DNA from: an uncultured Reyranella sp.
GTDB taxonomy: Bacteria > Pseudomonadota > Alphaproteobacteria > Reyranellales > Reyranellaceae
DNA: 64,000 nucleotides
Assembly: GCA_937915145.1 (NCBI GenBank)
Contig: CALDNT010000037.1
Location: 90,016 to 154,015 of the forward strand
Direction: 5' to 3'
The notes beneath the pieces were generated by a model. The model searched no databases and had not been told where the DNA came from. It saw only the letters and a list, made by a program, of their open reading frames with translations. The translations under genes and the position numbers were made by a program. Below, piece after piece: positions 27,763 through 37,580 of the stretch (within the stretch, counting starts at the first letter, position 1; each line of letters begins with the position of its first letter).

Positions 27763-28245
27763 CTATTTCTTCAAGAAGACCTTTGAGCAAACGGAGTCGG
27801 CGAAATCACCAGAGATGGCCCGCGCGCCGCCGGACAGCTTGGCTAATCCAATCAAGCCACTTCCGTGCGTCCTTTCCTGGACATAGTACTCTGCAGCAAC
27901 AGTATTGTTCTCGGGATTGACTAGCTTTACCTCCGCGGCGACTTCGTGGTTGTCAGCGAGAAGCATGGCCATACCGGTATTTGCCAGCTTGAAGTTGTCG
28001 AGTCGCACTTGCATGTCATACTTGATCGGGCCTCGTGCGCATTGCGCTATCTTCTGTTCAAGGGCCGTCCGCAATGCCTGAATGTCTTCCTCGCTGGCGT
28101 TCGGCGATCGATTAGCGATGGTGACGACTCCGATCGACGCAGCCGCAGCCGCAGAGGGACTCCAAGCCTGGATCGGCTTGACCGGTTCCGCGCAAGCAGA
28201 AACCAATAGAACGACAGTTAGCGCTGCCGCGATTCGACTCAGCAT
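27763..28245 (-). CDS. Putative lipoprotein
   Basis: MLSRIAAALTVVLLVSACAEP lipobox. Confidence 0.7.
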   Translation of the reverse strand: MLSRIAAALTVVLLVSACAEPVKPIQAWSPSAAAAASIGVVTIANRSPNASEEDIQALRTALEQKIAQCARGPIKYDMQVRLDNFKLANTGMAMLLADNHEVAAEVKLVNPENNTVAAEYYVQERTHGSGLIGLAKLSGGARAISGDFADSVCSKVFLKK

Positions 28246-28350
28246 TTTTGGTAACTCCCCCGAGAAGATCGTCTTAATTTGTCGAACGCGCAACGGTTGA
28301 CGAGTATGTAGTATATTCTTTCAACCTTCCTTAGGAATATCCAGATCGAA

Positions 28351-28959
28351 ATGCTGACAAACATGAAATGGCTCGCTGCCGTGGCAACGATCGGCACTTT
28401 GGCTGGGTGCCTTAACGTCACTGACGGACCTCCTCCACCCCCAGCGTCATCTCCAACGGCCGTGCCGCAAGCCATCGAACCAAGCGAAGGGGCCATACGG
28501 ATCGATGGACTTTCAAAGTTTCGTCAGACCGCCCAGGTCGTCAGCGACCACTGCCGATCGTTCAGCTACATGACTGATCGGCAGGCGGCCACACAGGCCT
28601 CGATCACTAGAGCGCTTCAAGGTTATGCGTCAGCATTGCCGGGCGGACTGCAATTGGACATCCAGTCTCTAAAGGTACGTATTCGGTGTCATACAGCGGG
28701 CGCGGGCGCGTTCAGCAGCTATTGCGCCGCGGATGCGAGCCTGAGCCTGGCCGCGATCGGGAACGATCAGGGTGGGCGTGAGATCATCGTGACAGCCTCG
28801 AGGGACGCTACCGAACAAGTTCCAATCGGCTTTATTTTAGGCGTTCATTGTGCCGACGGCATGCCCGCAGTTACGTCAGCCGTGGATAGTGTCCTGGCAA
28901 CAGCACTGGCAGACATTCAGAATGGTTTGACCGCTCGAACGGGCGTCCCTACTCGATAA
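28351..28959 (+). CDS. Putative lipoprotein
   Basis: MKWLAAVATIGTLAGCLNV lipobox; start 28351 or 28363. Confidence 0.65.
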   Translation: MLTNMKWLAAVATIGTLAGCLNVTDGPPPPPASSPTAVPQAIEPSEGAIRIDGLSKFRQTAQVVSDHCRSFSYMTDRQAATQASITRALQGYASALPGGLQLDIQSLKVRIRCHTAGAGAFSSYCAADASLSLAAIGNDQGGREIIVTASRDATEQVPIGFILGVHCADGMPAVTSAVDSVLATALADIQNGLTARTGVPTR

Positions 28960-28977
28960 ACCAGGCGACCTCGGTCG

Positions 28978-29282
28978 CTACGGCACCCGAAACCCGTGCG
29001 CGAAGGGATCGCGCGAGGCGATGAAGATCGTGTTGACACCGCGCTGGCGGGACCAGCCCGACATCGATGGCACGATGGCGTCCCAGATGCTGATGCGAGC
29101 CGCCGTCGATTCGAGCCCGACATGACGTCGCGGCCGCGTGGCTCAAACATCAGTGCTCGGCGGATCCAGTCGTGATTCGCCATGAAATCCTGACGGCATT
29201 CGCTCATGCTGGTGCCCACGAACAGTGGCGCGCCACCCATCACCAGCCGCGCCGGTTGCCGCAGGCATGGCCATCGAGGCGC
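28978..29282 (-). pseudogene. Proline racemase-family (hydroxyproline epimerase/dehydratase-like) pseudogene with frameshift and large internal deletion
   Basis: Fragments in order: LDGHACG / (frameshift) QPARLVMGGAPLFVGTSMSECRQDFMANHDWIRRALMFEPRGRDVMSGS / (deletion, frameshift) GVNTIFIASRDPFAHGFRVP*. Confidence 0.7.
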
Positions 29283-29311
29283 GAGAAAACATGGCCCGAC
29301 ATGGGACCTGC

Positions 29312-29833
29312 TTACGCCGCCGCCATGAAGCGCTCAACTTCGCGGGCGCTCTTGAGATGCACGACCCGCTTCTCCCTGGCGAGGAATTCGCATTCGAGCG
29401 CAAACCGCTGGCGATTGCGGCGATGTGTCTTGAGCGCCCACAACAGGATCGAATCGCGGCTGAAGAAGGCCTGGCGCATCGATTCACTGTTGCCTGTGCC
29501 CCACAACTCCTCGCGCGTCGCCACCCGCCGGACCGTGCGGCGCAGCAAACGCCACATGACCAGTGGCAACGGCAGGTCGAGCCAGATCAGGGTGTCGGCC
29601 GGTCGCCACACGAGGTCGCGCACCTGGCCGTAATTGCCAACGACGATCCAGCCCTCTCCGCTGGTCTCGCGGTCGACACGGTGGCGGAACAGGTCGACCG
29701 GCGCCGGCTGCCAGTCCCGCCCCCAGAACAGGGCGTCGAGCTCGATGACGCGCAAGCCGGTCCGCGCCGCCAGCCGTTCCGCCAGCACGCTCTTTCCCGA
29801 CCCCGTCGTTCCAAAGACGACTACCCGATGCAT
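29312..29833 (-). CDS. P-loop small-molecule kinase-like protein (adenylate kinase/topology modulation protein-like)
   Basis: MHRVVVFGTTGSGKSVLAERLAARTGLRVIELDALFWGRDWQPAP; WIVVGNY; LIWLDLPLPLVMWRLLRRT. Confidence 0.85.
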   Translation of the reverse strand: MHRVVVFGTTGSGKSVLAERLAARTGLRVIELDALFWGRDWQPAPVDLFRHRVDRETSGEGWIVVGNYGQVRDLVWRPADTLIWLDLPLPLVMWRLLRRTVRRVATREELWGTGNSESMRQAFFSRDSILLWALKTHRRNRQRFALECEFLAREKRVVHLKSAREVERFMAAA

Positions 29834-29975
29834 TGCCAAACTCTAACGTCGGCGCGACAGTCCTCGCAGGGTCGCTTTTCGTCACACCCCGTTGGCCGAC
29901 ACGGTCCGGGTCGCGTACCGCGAACACCAAACCTTGGGCTGGCAGAACCTGAGAATCGGGTGCAGGCTACCAGAT

Positions 29976-30764
29976 ATGGCCGAAGACAATCGCTTGCGCC
30001 GATTTGCCGTCCTGATCGATGCCGACAACACGTCGCCTCGCATCGCCGCGGGACTGTTCGAGGAAATCGCCAAGTTCGGCGAGGCCAGCGTCCGGCGGAT
30101 CTATGGCGATTTCTCCAGCCCGCGCCTGCGGTCCTGGGCGGACATCCTGCAGAAATACGCGATCGATCCCTACCAGCAATTTGCCTATACGACGGGCAAG
30201 AACGCATCCGACATCGCCCTGGTGATCGACGCTATGGATCTGTTGCACAGTCGCCGGTTCGACGGATTCTGCCTCGTCTCGTCGGACAGCGACTTCACGC
30301 GCCTCGCCTCGCGTCTTCGTGAAGAGGGCGCCGATGTCTACGGCTTTGGTGCGCAGAAGACCCCGGAGAGCTTCCGCCAAGCCTGTCGAAGGTTCGTTTA
30401 CACCGAGAACCTGCTGCCCGAGGCCGAAGTGGCGACCCCCGAAGAAGGCCCCTCTCCCAAAGCCCTCCACTCCGCCCCTGCACCCGTGCCCATCCTGACC
30501 AAGGCGATTGCCCAGATGGAGACCGAAGACGGTTGGGTTGGCTTGGGCGCCGTGGGCCAACGCCTCGCCAACATCGCTTCCGACTTCGATCCACGCACCT
30601 ATGGTTTTCGCAAGCTCAGCGACCTGGTGCGGCAAACCGGCGCGTTCGACTTGGATCAGCCGGATGGCAGGGCCGTACGGATCCGGGCGAAGCCGACGAC
30701 CCGCTCCAAGCCCCGCGTCAAGGCGGTGAACGCGCCCGCCCCCCGGCGGCCGCGCCAAACCTGA
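29976..30764 (+). CDS. NYN (LabA/DUF88-like) domain protein with C-terminal OST-HTH/LOTUS-like domain
   Basis: FAVLIDADNTSPRIAAGLFEEIAKFGEASVRRIYGDFSS; NASDIALVIDAMDLLH; FCLVSSDSDFTRLASRLREEGADVYGFG; C-terminal GWVGLGAVGQRLANIASDFDPRTYGFRKLSDLVRQTGAFDL. Confidence 0.93.
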   Translation: MAEDNRLRRFAVLIDADNTSPRIAAGLFEEIAKFGEASVRRIYGDFSSPRLRSWADILQKYAIDPYQQFAYTTGKNASDIALVIDAMDLLHSRRFDGFCLVSSDSDFTRLASRLREEGADVYGFGAQKTPESFRQACRRFVYTENLLPEAEVATPEEGPSPKALHSAPAPVPILTKAIAQMETEDGWVGLGAVGQRLANIASDFDPRTYGFRKLSDLVRQTGAFDLDQPDGRAVRIRAKPTTRSKPRVKAVNAPAPRRPRQT

Positions 30765-30847
30765 CGGCGACAGGGGTAATTGGGCTGCTTCGCCTCGTTG
30801 CTTTTGTCGCCGGCTCCGCCTAAAGGCCAAGCGCGTGACGTGATCCA

Positions 30848-31915
30848 ATGTCCGCGACCGAGACAGGAAAGTTCACTCGATTGAGCAACAGCCAGGATCC
30901 CGCGACCCCCACCGCAGCCGTAACGGATGCGCGGATCTGGCCGCAAATTCTTGCGCGCTACCGGCAGCCCAGCAATGGGCGCGGTATCGTCGAGATCGCC
31001 ATCACCGTCCTGCCGCTGGTCGCACTCTGGACGCTGGCCTGGGCGACGCTCGACATTGGCTACTGGCTGGCCCTACCGCTCGCCATTGCCGCCGCTGCAT
31101 TCCTGGTCCGCCTCTTCGCGATCCAGCACGATTGCAGCCATGGCGCCTTCTTCCGCCATCGGCTGGCGAACGATTGGATCGGCCGCGTCGTCAGCGTGGC
31201 GACGATGACGCCCTATGGCGTCTGGCGCCGCACTCATGCCACCCACCATGCCAGCACCGGCAATCTCGACCGGCGCGGCCTTGGCGACGTCGATACGCTC
31301 ACGGTCGACGAATATCGCTCGCGTGGGTTCTGGGGCCGGCTGCGCTATCGCGTATATCGCCACCCGTTGTTTATGTTTGGCGTGGCGCCCGCCTATCTTT
31401 TCATCCTGCAGCATCGCCTGCCGGTCGGGTTGATGCGAAACGGCTGGCGGCCGTGGGCCAGCACCATGACGACCAACCTGGCGATCGCGTCGATCGCCGC
31501 CCTGCTGATCTGGCTCGTCGGAATCAAGGCATTCCTTCTCATCCACCTCCCGATCATGCTGTTCGCGGCTTCGGTCGGCGTGTGGCTGTTCTACGTCCAG
31601 CACCAGTTCGAACATACCGTGTGGGCAAACGACGGCGACTGGAACCTGCACGACGCCGCCCTGCATGGCAGCTCGCACTATGACCTTCCGGCGTTCCTGC
31701 GCTGGTTCACCTGCAACATCGGCGTGCACCACGTGCATCATCTGTGCAGCCGCATTCCGTACTACCGGCTGCCGCACGTGCTGCGCGACCATCCGGAACT
31801 CCGCGATGTCGGCCGGCTGACGCTGCTCCAGAGCTTCCGCTGCGTGCGCCTCGTGCTGTGGGACGAGACACAACGTCGCCTGGTTTCGTTCCGCGACGTC
31901 CGAGCGTCGCACTGA
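30848..31915 (+). CDS. Fatty acid desaturase
   Basis: Histidine boxes HDCSHGAFF, HATHH, HHVHH; multiple TM segments. Confidence 0.93.
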   Translation: MSATETGKFTRLSNSQDPATPTAAVTDARIWPQILARYRQPSNGRGIVEIAITVLPLVALWTLAWATLDIGYWLALPLAIAAAAFLVRLFAIQHDCSHGAFFRHRLANDWIGRVVSVATMTPYGVWRRTHATHHASTGNLDRRGLGDVDTLTVDEYRSRGFWGRLRYRVYRHPLFMFGVAPAYLFILQHRLPVGLMRNGWRPWASTMTTNLAIASIAALLIWLVGIKAFLLIHLPIMLFAASVGVWLFYVQHQFEHTVWANDGDWNLHDAALHGSSHYDLPAFLRWFTCNIGVHHVHHLCSRIPYYRLPHVLRDHPELRDVGRLTLLQSFRCVRLVLWDETQRRLVSFRDVRASH

Positions 31916-31931
31916 ACATCGTCGACGCCCG

Positions 31932-33887
31932 TCAGACGCAGCTTTTCAACAGATTGGTAGCGGCAGGGTCACCCGGCAGTAGCACCAGGCTCTCCTCGAA
32001 ATGCCGACGCGCGGTCGGCGTGTCGTTGCGGACGAGCGCTTCGACGCCGGCGAGAAGAAGATCGCGGGTCTGCTTCTTGGCGGCCCGTACGGCCGGGTCG
32101 TTCCGCTCAAACACCTCGAACAGCGTGACCGGCTCGGTCTTGCCCTTGACCACCACGACGTCGATCGGACGGATGTCATAGGCCTTGGGGTCGGCAAGCT
32201 CATCGTAGGTGTGCCGCGAGATCAGGATGCCGACCTGATAGACCTTGGTAAGGCTCTCCACGCGCGAGGCGAGGTTGACTGCATCGGAAATGACGGTGCC
32301 GTCCATGCGGTGCTTCTCGCCGATCGTGCCGAGCATGAGCGAGCCGGTGTTGAGACCGATGCCTATGCCAACGGGTTCGAGGCCGCCCGCGCGGCGTTCC
32401 GCATTGAAGCCGGCGAGCGTATCCATCATTGCGAGGCTGGCGCGCAGCGCATCATCGGCATTCTCGAACAAGGCCATGATCGCGTCGCCGATGTACTTGT
32501 CGATAAAGCCGTTGTGGTCGCGGATGACCGGCCCCATGCGCTCGAGGTAGGAATTGATGAAGGCGAAATTCTCGTCGGGCGTCATCTTCTCCGACAGGGT
32601 GGTGAAGTTTCTGATGTCGGAGAACAGCACCGTCATGTTCTGGCGCTTGTTGTCACCCAGCATGACCGACACGATGGACGGCTTGCCCATGATGGCCAGG
32701 AAGGCCTGCGGCACGAAGCGTTCGATCGACAGGTTGGTTTCCTTGAGGTCGAAGATCGTGTTGCGAACGGCGCCGCGCATCGCCTCGAAGCTGCGAGCAA
32801 GATGCCCGATCTCGTCGCGCCGGTCGGTATTGGCAATGGCGTGTTCGAGATCGCCCTCGGCGATCGCGCCGGCCTCTCCACGCAAGTTGAACAGAGGATC
32901 CAGTATCTGCCTCTGCAGAAGGCAGGAGGAAATCCAGAACACAATCGGCAGCATCAAGGCGAGCACGATCATCGAGCTGACGAACACCTTGATGACCGCT
33001 TCGCGCGCCAGTCCGGTGTCGTAGGTAATCTGCCGAATGACGAGCTTGTGGGATATAGGATCGTCCTTCGCCGGCACCCCGGCGGAGGTGTAGCGACTGT
33101 AGATCGTGACGTGCCGGCCGTCAGCGTCCACGATCTCTTCGCGACCTGTCTTGGCAACATGATCGACAAGGTCCGGAGCGAGCTTTCGGCCAACATGCAG
33201 CAGGGACCACGCCCCTGCAGGCGTAACCAGAAAGATATCGACATCCTTCACGTACTCGTTCGATCGAACGGCATCGACGAAGATGTCGTCGAAGAAGTAT
33301 TTGCCCATCCAGCCGAAGTCGCCCTTGCTGAGACTTTCCCGAATGCCGGTCGATGTCTCGACGATGTAGTTGCTGCCCCGGGGGCCGAAGTAACTGTACG
33401 TCCGCAACGTGCCGGTTTGGGAGGACATGTCGATGCCGTCGCTCATGACCCTGCCGTTCTCGAACACGGTGTCGAGAAACCGAGTGAAGGGGCTCTCGGG
33501 AAACACGAGATTCATGTCCGACGGCAGATTGGTCTGAAATACCTTGTGCGACCGGTCAATGAAGTAAATGTGCTCGACGGCGTACTTTCTGGCGACGGCG
33601 CCGAGTTCTTCGGCCGACAGGTCGGCGGGATTGCGGCCGGTACTGGCGAGCTCATCGGCGATTTGCGGCAGAACCTTCTCCATGTGCGCTTTGATCCGGC
33701 CATGCTGACTGCGCAGCAAGACTTCGAAGATCGCGAAGCGGTCGGTAAGGCTGGCTTCCAGGTTGCGGATTTCCTCGGCCTGCTTCTCGGACACCAGGCG
33801 ATACATTGCGAGCGACACCACTACGGTCGCGCCGAGGCTGACGGCCACCATCACCGCCAGGAGAAACAACCCGACCTTGCGCTTCAT
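31932..33887 (-). CDS. Class III adenylate/guanylate cyclase with extracytoplasmic sensor and HAMP
   Basis: MTVLFSDIRNFTTLSEKMTPDENFAFINSYLERMGPVIRDHNGFIDKYIGDAIMALF; GIGLNTGSLMLGTIG; two TM segments and HAMP-like linker. Confidence 0.95.
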   Translation of the reverse strand: MKRKVGLFLLAVMVAVSLGATVVVSLAMYRLVSEKQAEEIRNLEASLTDRFAIFEVLLRSQHGRIKAHMEKVLPQIADELASTGRNPADLSAEELGAVARKYAVEHIYFIDRSHKVFQTNLPSDMNLVFPESPFTRFLDTVFENGRVMSDGIDMSSQTGTLRTYSYFGPRGSNYIVETSTGIRESLSKGDFGWMGKYFFDDIFVDAVRSNEYVKDVDIFLVTPAGAWSLLHVGRKLAPDLVDHVAKTGREEIVDADGRHVTIYSRYTSAGVPAKDDPISHKLVIRQITYDTGLAREAVIKVFVSSMIVLALMLPIVFWISSCLLQRQILDPLFNLRGEAGAIAEGDLEHAIANTDRRDEIGHLARSFEAMRGAVRNTIFDLKETNLSIERFVPQAFLAIMGKPSIVSVMLGDNKRQNMTVLFSDIRNFTTLSEKMTPDENFAFINSYLERMGPVIRDHNGFIDKYIGDAIMALFENADDALRASLAMMDTLAGFNAERRAGGLEPVGIGIGLNTGSLMLGTIGEKHRMDGTVISDAVNLASRVESLTKVYQVGILISRHTYDELADPKAYDIRPIDVVVVKGKTEPVTLFEVFERNDPAVRAAKKQTRDLLLAGVEALVRNDTPTARRHFEESLVLLPGDPAATNLLKSCV

Positions 33888-33920
33888 CGACAGACTCCGG
33901 CCAGGATTCGCTGGCGGCGT

Positions 33921-34544
33921 TCAGCTATTCTGCCACAGGCGCGTGGTGTAGGCGCCTTCGACGCTGGCATCGATTTCGGCTGCCACGTCGGCGCCGGCCC
34001 CGACACGAGGCGCGATGATCCTGCCGAACGACACGCGGCCAGACGCGGGCCATGCTTTGGGGTCCCACAATTTGGCACGGACGATCGACCGGGCGCAGTG
34101 GAAATAGCAATGCTCGATCCGGACCCGGGTGGCCAGTAGTGCCGGCTTGCCAAGCGAACTCAGCGAAGCCACCAAGTCTGCATCATCGTAAATCTCGGCA
34201 GTACCCGACACACGCAAGGTCTCGCCGGTCGCAGGTACCAGCGCGATCAAGCCAATCTTGCCCGTGGCCAGGATATTGCCGAGGCCGAAGGCCAGATTGT
34301 TGCCGGCGCGTTCGGGAATGAGCAGCGTCTTGGGGTCCTCGACGCGGATGAAACCCGGATCGTCGCCTTTGGGCGAGACCTCCACTGTACCGTCGGCGCC
34401 TACGGTGCCGATCAGGGCGAATGGGCACCGGGCCAGGAAGGCGATCGACTGCTCGTCCAGGGCATCCAGGATCTTGGCACGCGTCGTCTGGCGCGGTTCG
34501 GGGAGGATGCGTCGGAGATCGGCGGTCGAGGCGATGCGCGCCAT
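33921..34544 (-). CDS. Pyridoxamine 5'-phosphate oxidase family protein
   Basis: FALIGTVGADGTVEVSPKGDDPGFIRVEDPKTLLIPERAGNNLAFGLGNILATGKIGLIALVPATGETLRVSGTA. Confidence 0.9.
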   Translation of the reverse strand: MARIASTADLRRILPEPRQTTRAKILDALDEQSIAFLARCPFALIGTVGADGTVEVSPKGDDPGFIRVEDPKTLLIPERAGNNLAFGLGNILATGKIGLIALVPATGETLRVSGTAEIYDDADLVASLSSLGKPALLATRVRIEHCYFHCARSIVRAKLWDPKAWPASGRVSFGRIIAPRVGAGADVAAEIDASVEGAYTTRLWQNS

Positions 34545-34601
34545 GGTTTGGAACTCCCAGTGGATCGATTGGGCGAACCATCCGCCAGCCCGGCCTTCAG
34601 T

Positions 34602-35054
34602 TCAACCAGGTCGGCGGCGGTGGACTGTCAACGCACCCATGTTGGCGTAGAGCCGTCGCAGGGAGGCCTTCAGCGCCTCCGTCTCGCGCGCTTCGAACCC
34701 GCGCAGCGCCACCGCCTCATAGCGTTCGGCAATCGGGGTCAGGCGCCGGGTGAGCCGGCGTCCGGCCGCGGTGACCTCGAGGGTGACGGCGCGGGCGTCG
34801 GCGGCGTCACGGCGGCGGACCACCAACCCCCTTTTTTCCATGGCATCGACCAGACGCGTCAAGGTCGAGACCTCGATCGAGGTCGTTTCCGACAGATCGC
34901 CCATCCGGCGGCGGTCGCGGTCATGGAGTGCCGCCAGCACGCGCCAGATCTGCAGGGTGGCCCCGAGCGGCCTCACTTCCTCGCTGAAAGCCGTGGCGAT
35001 GCGTGCACCGGCACGGTTCAGCAGATAGGGCAGATAGACATCGAGCGGACCCAT
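34602..35054 (-). CDS. MarR family transcriptional regulator
   Basis: LGATLQIWRVLAALHDRDRRRMGDLSETTSIEVSTLTRLVDAMEKRGLVVRRRDAADARAVTLEVTAAGR. Confidence 0.93.
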   Translation of the reverse strand: MGPLDVYLPYLLNRAGARIATAFSEEVRPLGATLQIWRVLAALHDRDRRRMGDLSETTSIEVSTLTRLVDAMEKRGLVVRRRDAADARAVTLEVTAAGRRLTRRLTPIAERYEAVALRGFEARETEALKASLRRLYANMGALTVHRRRPG

Positions 35055-35078
35055 GGCGTCAGGCCGCGAAATGCGGCG

Positions 35079-36116
35079 CTACCTCGCGCTGAAGCGCTCC
35101 ATCTGCTCCTTGACCAGGGTATGGGGCTTTTGGCCGTAGTTGAAATAGAGAATCACCTCCGCGACACCGCCGGCCTCGACCTGCTTCAGCGTGTCGACGA
35201 TATGCTGCGGGCTGCCGCACAGGATCGACTTGTCGGTCAGTTTCTCCGGCCGCATGTCGCGCAGGATGTTCACGATTTCGACGAAGTACTTGTAGGTCGG
35301 CGGCACGTTCTCTCCCGACGAGGACGGGAAGGCCGCAATCAACGCGTCCTGGAAATAACGCACCAGCGCCTGCTTGCCATACTGCTCTTCCTCCGGCGTC
35401 GAGGCGATGTGCACGAAATAGGAGCACATGGCGCGCCGCATCGGCCGCTTGAATTCGGCCTCGCAGGTCTCGCAATAGACGCGCACGGCATCGGTCAGCG
35501 AGCCGTAGACCATGGCCGCCGCGAACGGCGCATAGATGACGTTCCAGTCGTTGCGGGCGGCGAGTTCCATCGACGGCCGAGAAAAACATGCGACGTAGGG
35601 GCGGAGCGGCTTCTGTGCCGGCCGTGGCCGCACCTCCACATCCTTGAATTCGTAGAATTTGCCCTTGTGCGACCACTTCCCGGATTCGGTCCAGGCGCGC
35701 CACACGATCTCGAGCCCCTCGGCGAACAGCTCTGCCGATTCGGCGAACGGCGCCTGGAATGGCTCGTATTCCTTGCGGTCGTAGCCGCGGCCGGCGGCGA
35801 AGTCGACGCGGCCGCCGGACAGCAGGTCGAGCGTTGCCCATTCCTCCGCAACATGCAGCGGATGATGCACCGGAAGCAATGTGACGGCGGGAGCGAGCCG
35901 CAGCTTCGTCGTCGCACCGGCCAGTTGCGCCAGAATGGCCAGAGGCGAAGCGTTGACACCCAGAAGGTTGAAGTGATGCTCGCCGATCCAGGCCGAGTTC
36001 AGTCCGACTTTCTCGGCCCACAACGCCTCCGCGAAGATGTCCTTGATGAACTGCTCCGGCGTGCGCGGATTGCCGGGATACCGATTGTCGCTCAGCGTGA
36101 AGTATCCGAACTGCAT
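35079..36116 (-). CDS. Luciferase-like (LLM) flavin-dependent oxidoreductase
   Basis: MQFGYFTLSDN; FAEALWAEKVGLNSAWIGEHHF; LRLAPAVTLLPVHHPLHVAEEWATLDLLSGGRVDFAAGRGYD. Confidence 0.95.
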   Translation of the reverse strand: MQFGYFTLSDNRYPGNPRTPEQFIKDIFAEALWAEKVGLNSAWIGEHHFNLLGVNASPLAILAQLAGATTKLRLAPAVTLLPVHHPLHVAEEWATLDLLSGGRVDFAAGRGYDRKEYEPFQAPFAESAELFAEGLEIVWRAWTESGKWSHKGKFYEFKDVEVRPRPAQKPLRPYVACFSRPSMELAARNDWNVIYAPFAAAMVYGSLTDAVRVYCETCEAEFKRPMRRAMCSYFVHIASTPEEEQYGKQALVRYFQDALIAAFPSSSGENVPPTYKYFVEIVNILRDMRPEKLTDKSILCGSPQHIVDTLKQVEAGGVAEVILYFNYGQKPHTLVKEQMERFSAR

Positions 36117-36201
36117 GGTGCCTCCTCCGGAGTCAGAGGGTCGCCTGGCAAGATTTATCTGTAAATACAAATAATTGTATCACCGCATTCCGAAGAGCGT
36201 T

Positions 36202-37104
36202 TTAGGCGATGGGCGGGCCGAGTTCGGCCAACGGCATCAACCAATCGCGGAACGCCTTGATCTTGCGCCGGCGGATCGCCTCCGGCGGATAGACGAGGTA
36301 GTAGGCGAGTTCGGTCGCCATCTTGAAATCGAACGGCACCACCAGACGCCCGGCCTTGAGGTCGGGCGCAACCAGCGGCTGGCGGCCGAGTGCCACGCCA
36401 AGGCCATCCATCGCCGCCTGATAGGCCGCCAGCGTAAAGTCGAAGGAGACGCCGCGTGAAGAATCGATTCCCTTCACGCCGGCCGCGGTCAACCAAACCT
36501 GCCAATCGTCCGGAAAAGAGCCGATGTGGAGCAAGGTATAGCGCTTCAGATCGATTGGCTTTTTCAGCGGGTTTGGACCCTTGACCAGCGACGGCGCACA
36601 CACCGGCGTGACATCCTCACCGACCAAGCGCTCGGCCACCAGCCCAGGCCAATGGCCGCGACCGTAGCGGACGCCGATATCGACATCCTCGCGCGAAAAG
36701 TCGATGAGGCCGGTGTTGGTGCTGATCCGCACATCGATCTCGGGATTGGCGCGCTGAAAACCGCCGAGCCGGGGTACCAGCCACTTCATGGCAAACGATG
36801 CCGTCGTGGTGACCGTGAGATGGCCGCCGCGGTCCTTCTGCAGCAGCTTTTCGGTCGCCTCATTCAGCTGATCGAACGCACCGCGCACCGCCGGAAGATA
36901 GGCCTGGCCCGCTTCCGAGAGCAGCAGAGAGCGATTTCGGCGCACGAATAATTTTAATCCGAGTCGTTGCTCAAGGCCACGCACCTGATGGCTGATCGCC
37001 GCCTGGGTGACGCTCAATTCCGCGGCGGCGTCGGTAAAGCTCATATGGCGTGCGGCGGCCTCGAAGGCGCGCAGACCGTTGAGTGGCGGCAGGGTGCGTT
37101 TCAT
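36202..37104 (-). CDS. LysR family regulator (GcvA-like)
   Basis: MKRTLPPLNGLRAFEAAARHMSFTDAAAELSVTQAAISHQVRGLEQRLGLKLFVRRNRSLLLSEAGQAYLP. Confidence 0.95.
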   Translation of the reverse strand: MKRTLPPLNGLRAFEAAARHMSFTDAAAELSVTQAAISHQVRGLEQRLGLKLFVRRNRSLLLSEAGQAYLPAVRGAFDQLNEATEKLLQKDRGGHLTVTTTASFAMKWLVPRLGGFQRANPEIDVRISTNTGLIDFSREDVDIGVRYGRGHWPGLVAERLVGEDVTPVCAPSLVKGPNPLKKPIDLKRYTLLHIGSFPDDWQVWLTAAGVKGIDSSRGVSFDFTLAAYQAAMDGLGVALGRQPLVAPDLKAGRLVVPFDFKMATELAYYLVYPPEAIRRRKIKAFRDWLMPLAELGPPIA

Positions 37105-37118
37105 GGCAATTCCATCAC

Positions 37119-37135
37119 ATGAGGTATTCTTATCA
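37119..37135. promoter_or_regulatory. Candidate LysR operator dyad (copy 1)
   Basis: ATGAG-GTATT-CTTAT dyad, 15 bp upstream of the LysR start; counterpart at 45975. Confidence 0.4.
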
Positions 37136-37222
37136 AAACAGGACAAAGGGTCGTTTGTAAAGGGCTCCGCCGGGGCGCAAATCCAGATCACACAAGACGC
37201 AACCCCTGTCGGGAGAAGTCCC

Positions 37223-37426
37223 ATGGCCAACATCTCGCTGTACTACCGTTCCGAAGTTCCCCTGATGACCACTGTGTCGGCCATCGGCGAACTCCTCGCG
37301 GTCTGGCGCCGCCGTGCCCGGGAGCGGCGCGAGCTCGCCATCCTCGATTCCCGCACGATCCGCGACCTCGGCCTCAGCCCAGGCGATATCCGGTTCGAGG
37401 CCAACAAGCCGTTCTGGCGCGGCTGA
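37223..37426 (+). CDS. DUF1127 family small protein
   Basis: RRRARERRELAILDSRTIRDLGLSPGDIRFEANKPFW. Confidence 0.93.
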   Translation: MANISLYYRSEVPLMTTVSAIGELLAVWRRRARERRELAILDSRTIRDLGLSPGDIRFEANKPFWRG

Positions 37427-37580
37427 CCTTCAATTCCGGAGCGGGCCCGTTCCATACCCTGCGCGGGCCCATCCCCTCCGGATACTGGCCGGCGGTCGAC
37501 CTTCAGCCTCCCTGTCGACCGCCGGCTTTTTCTTGCCCGCCGATCTTTGCGTTCGCCGGCCGCTCTGCTAGAGCCCGCGC

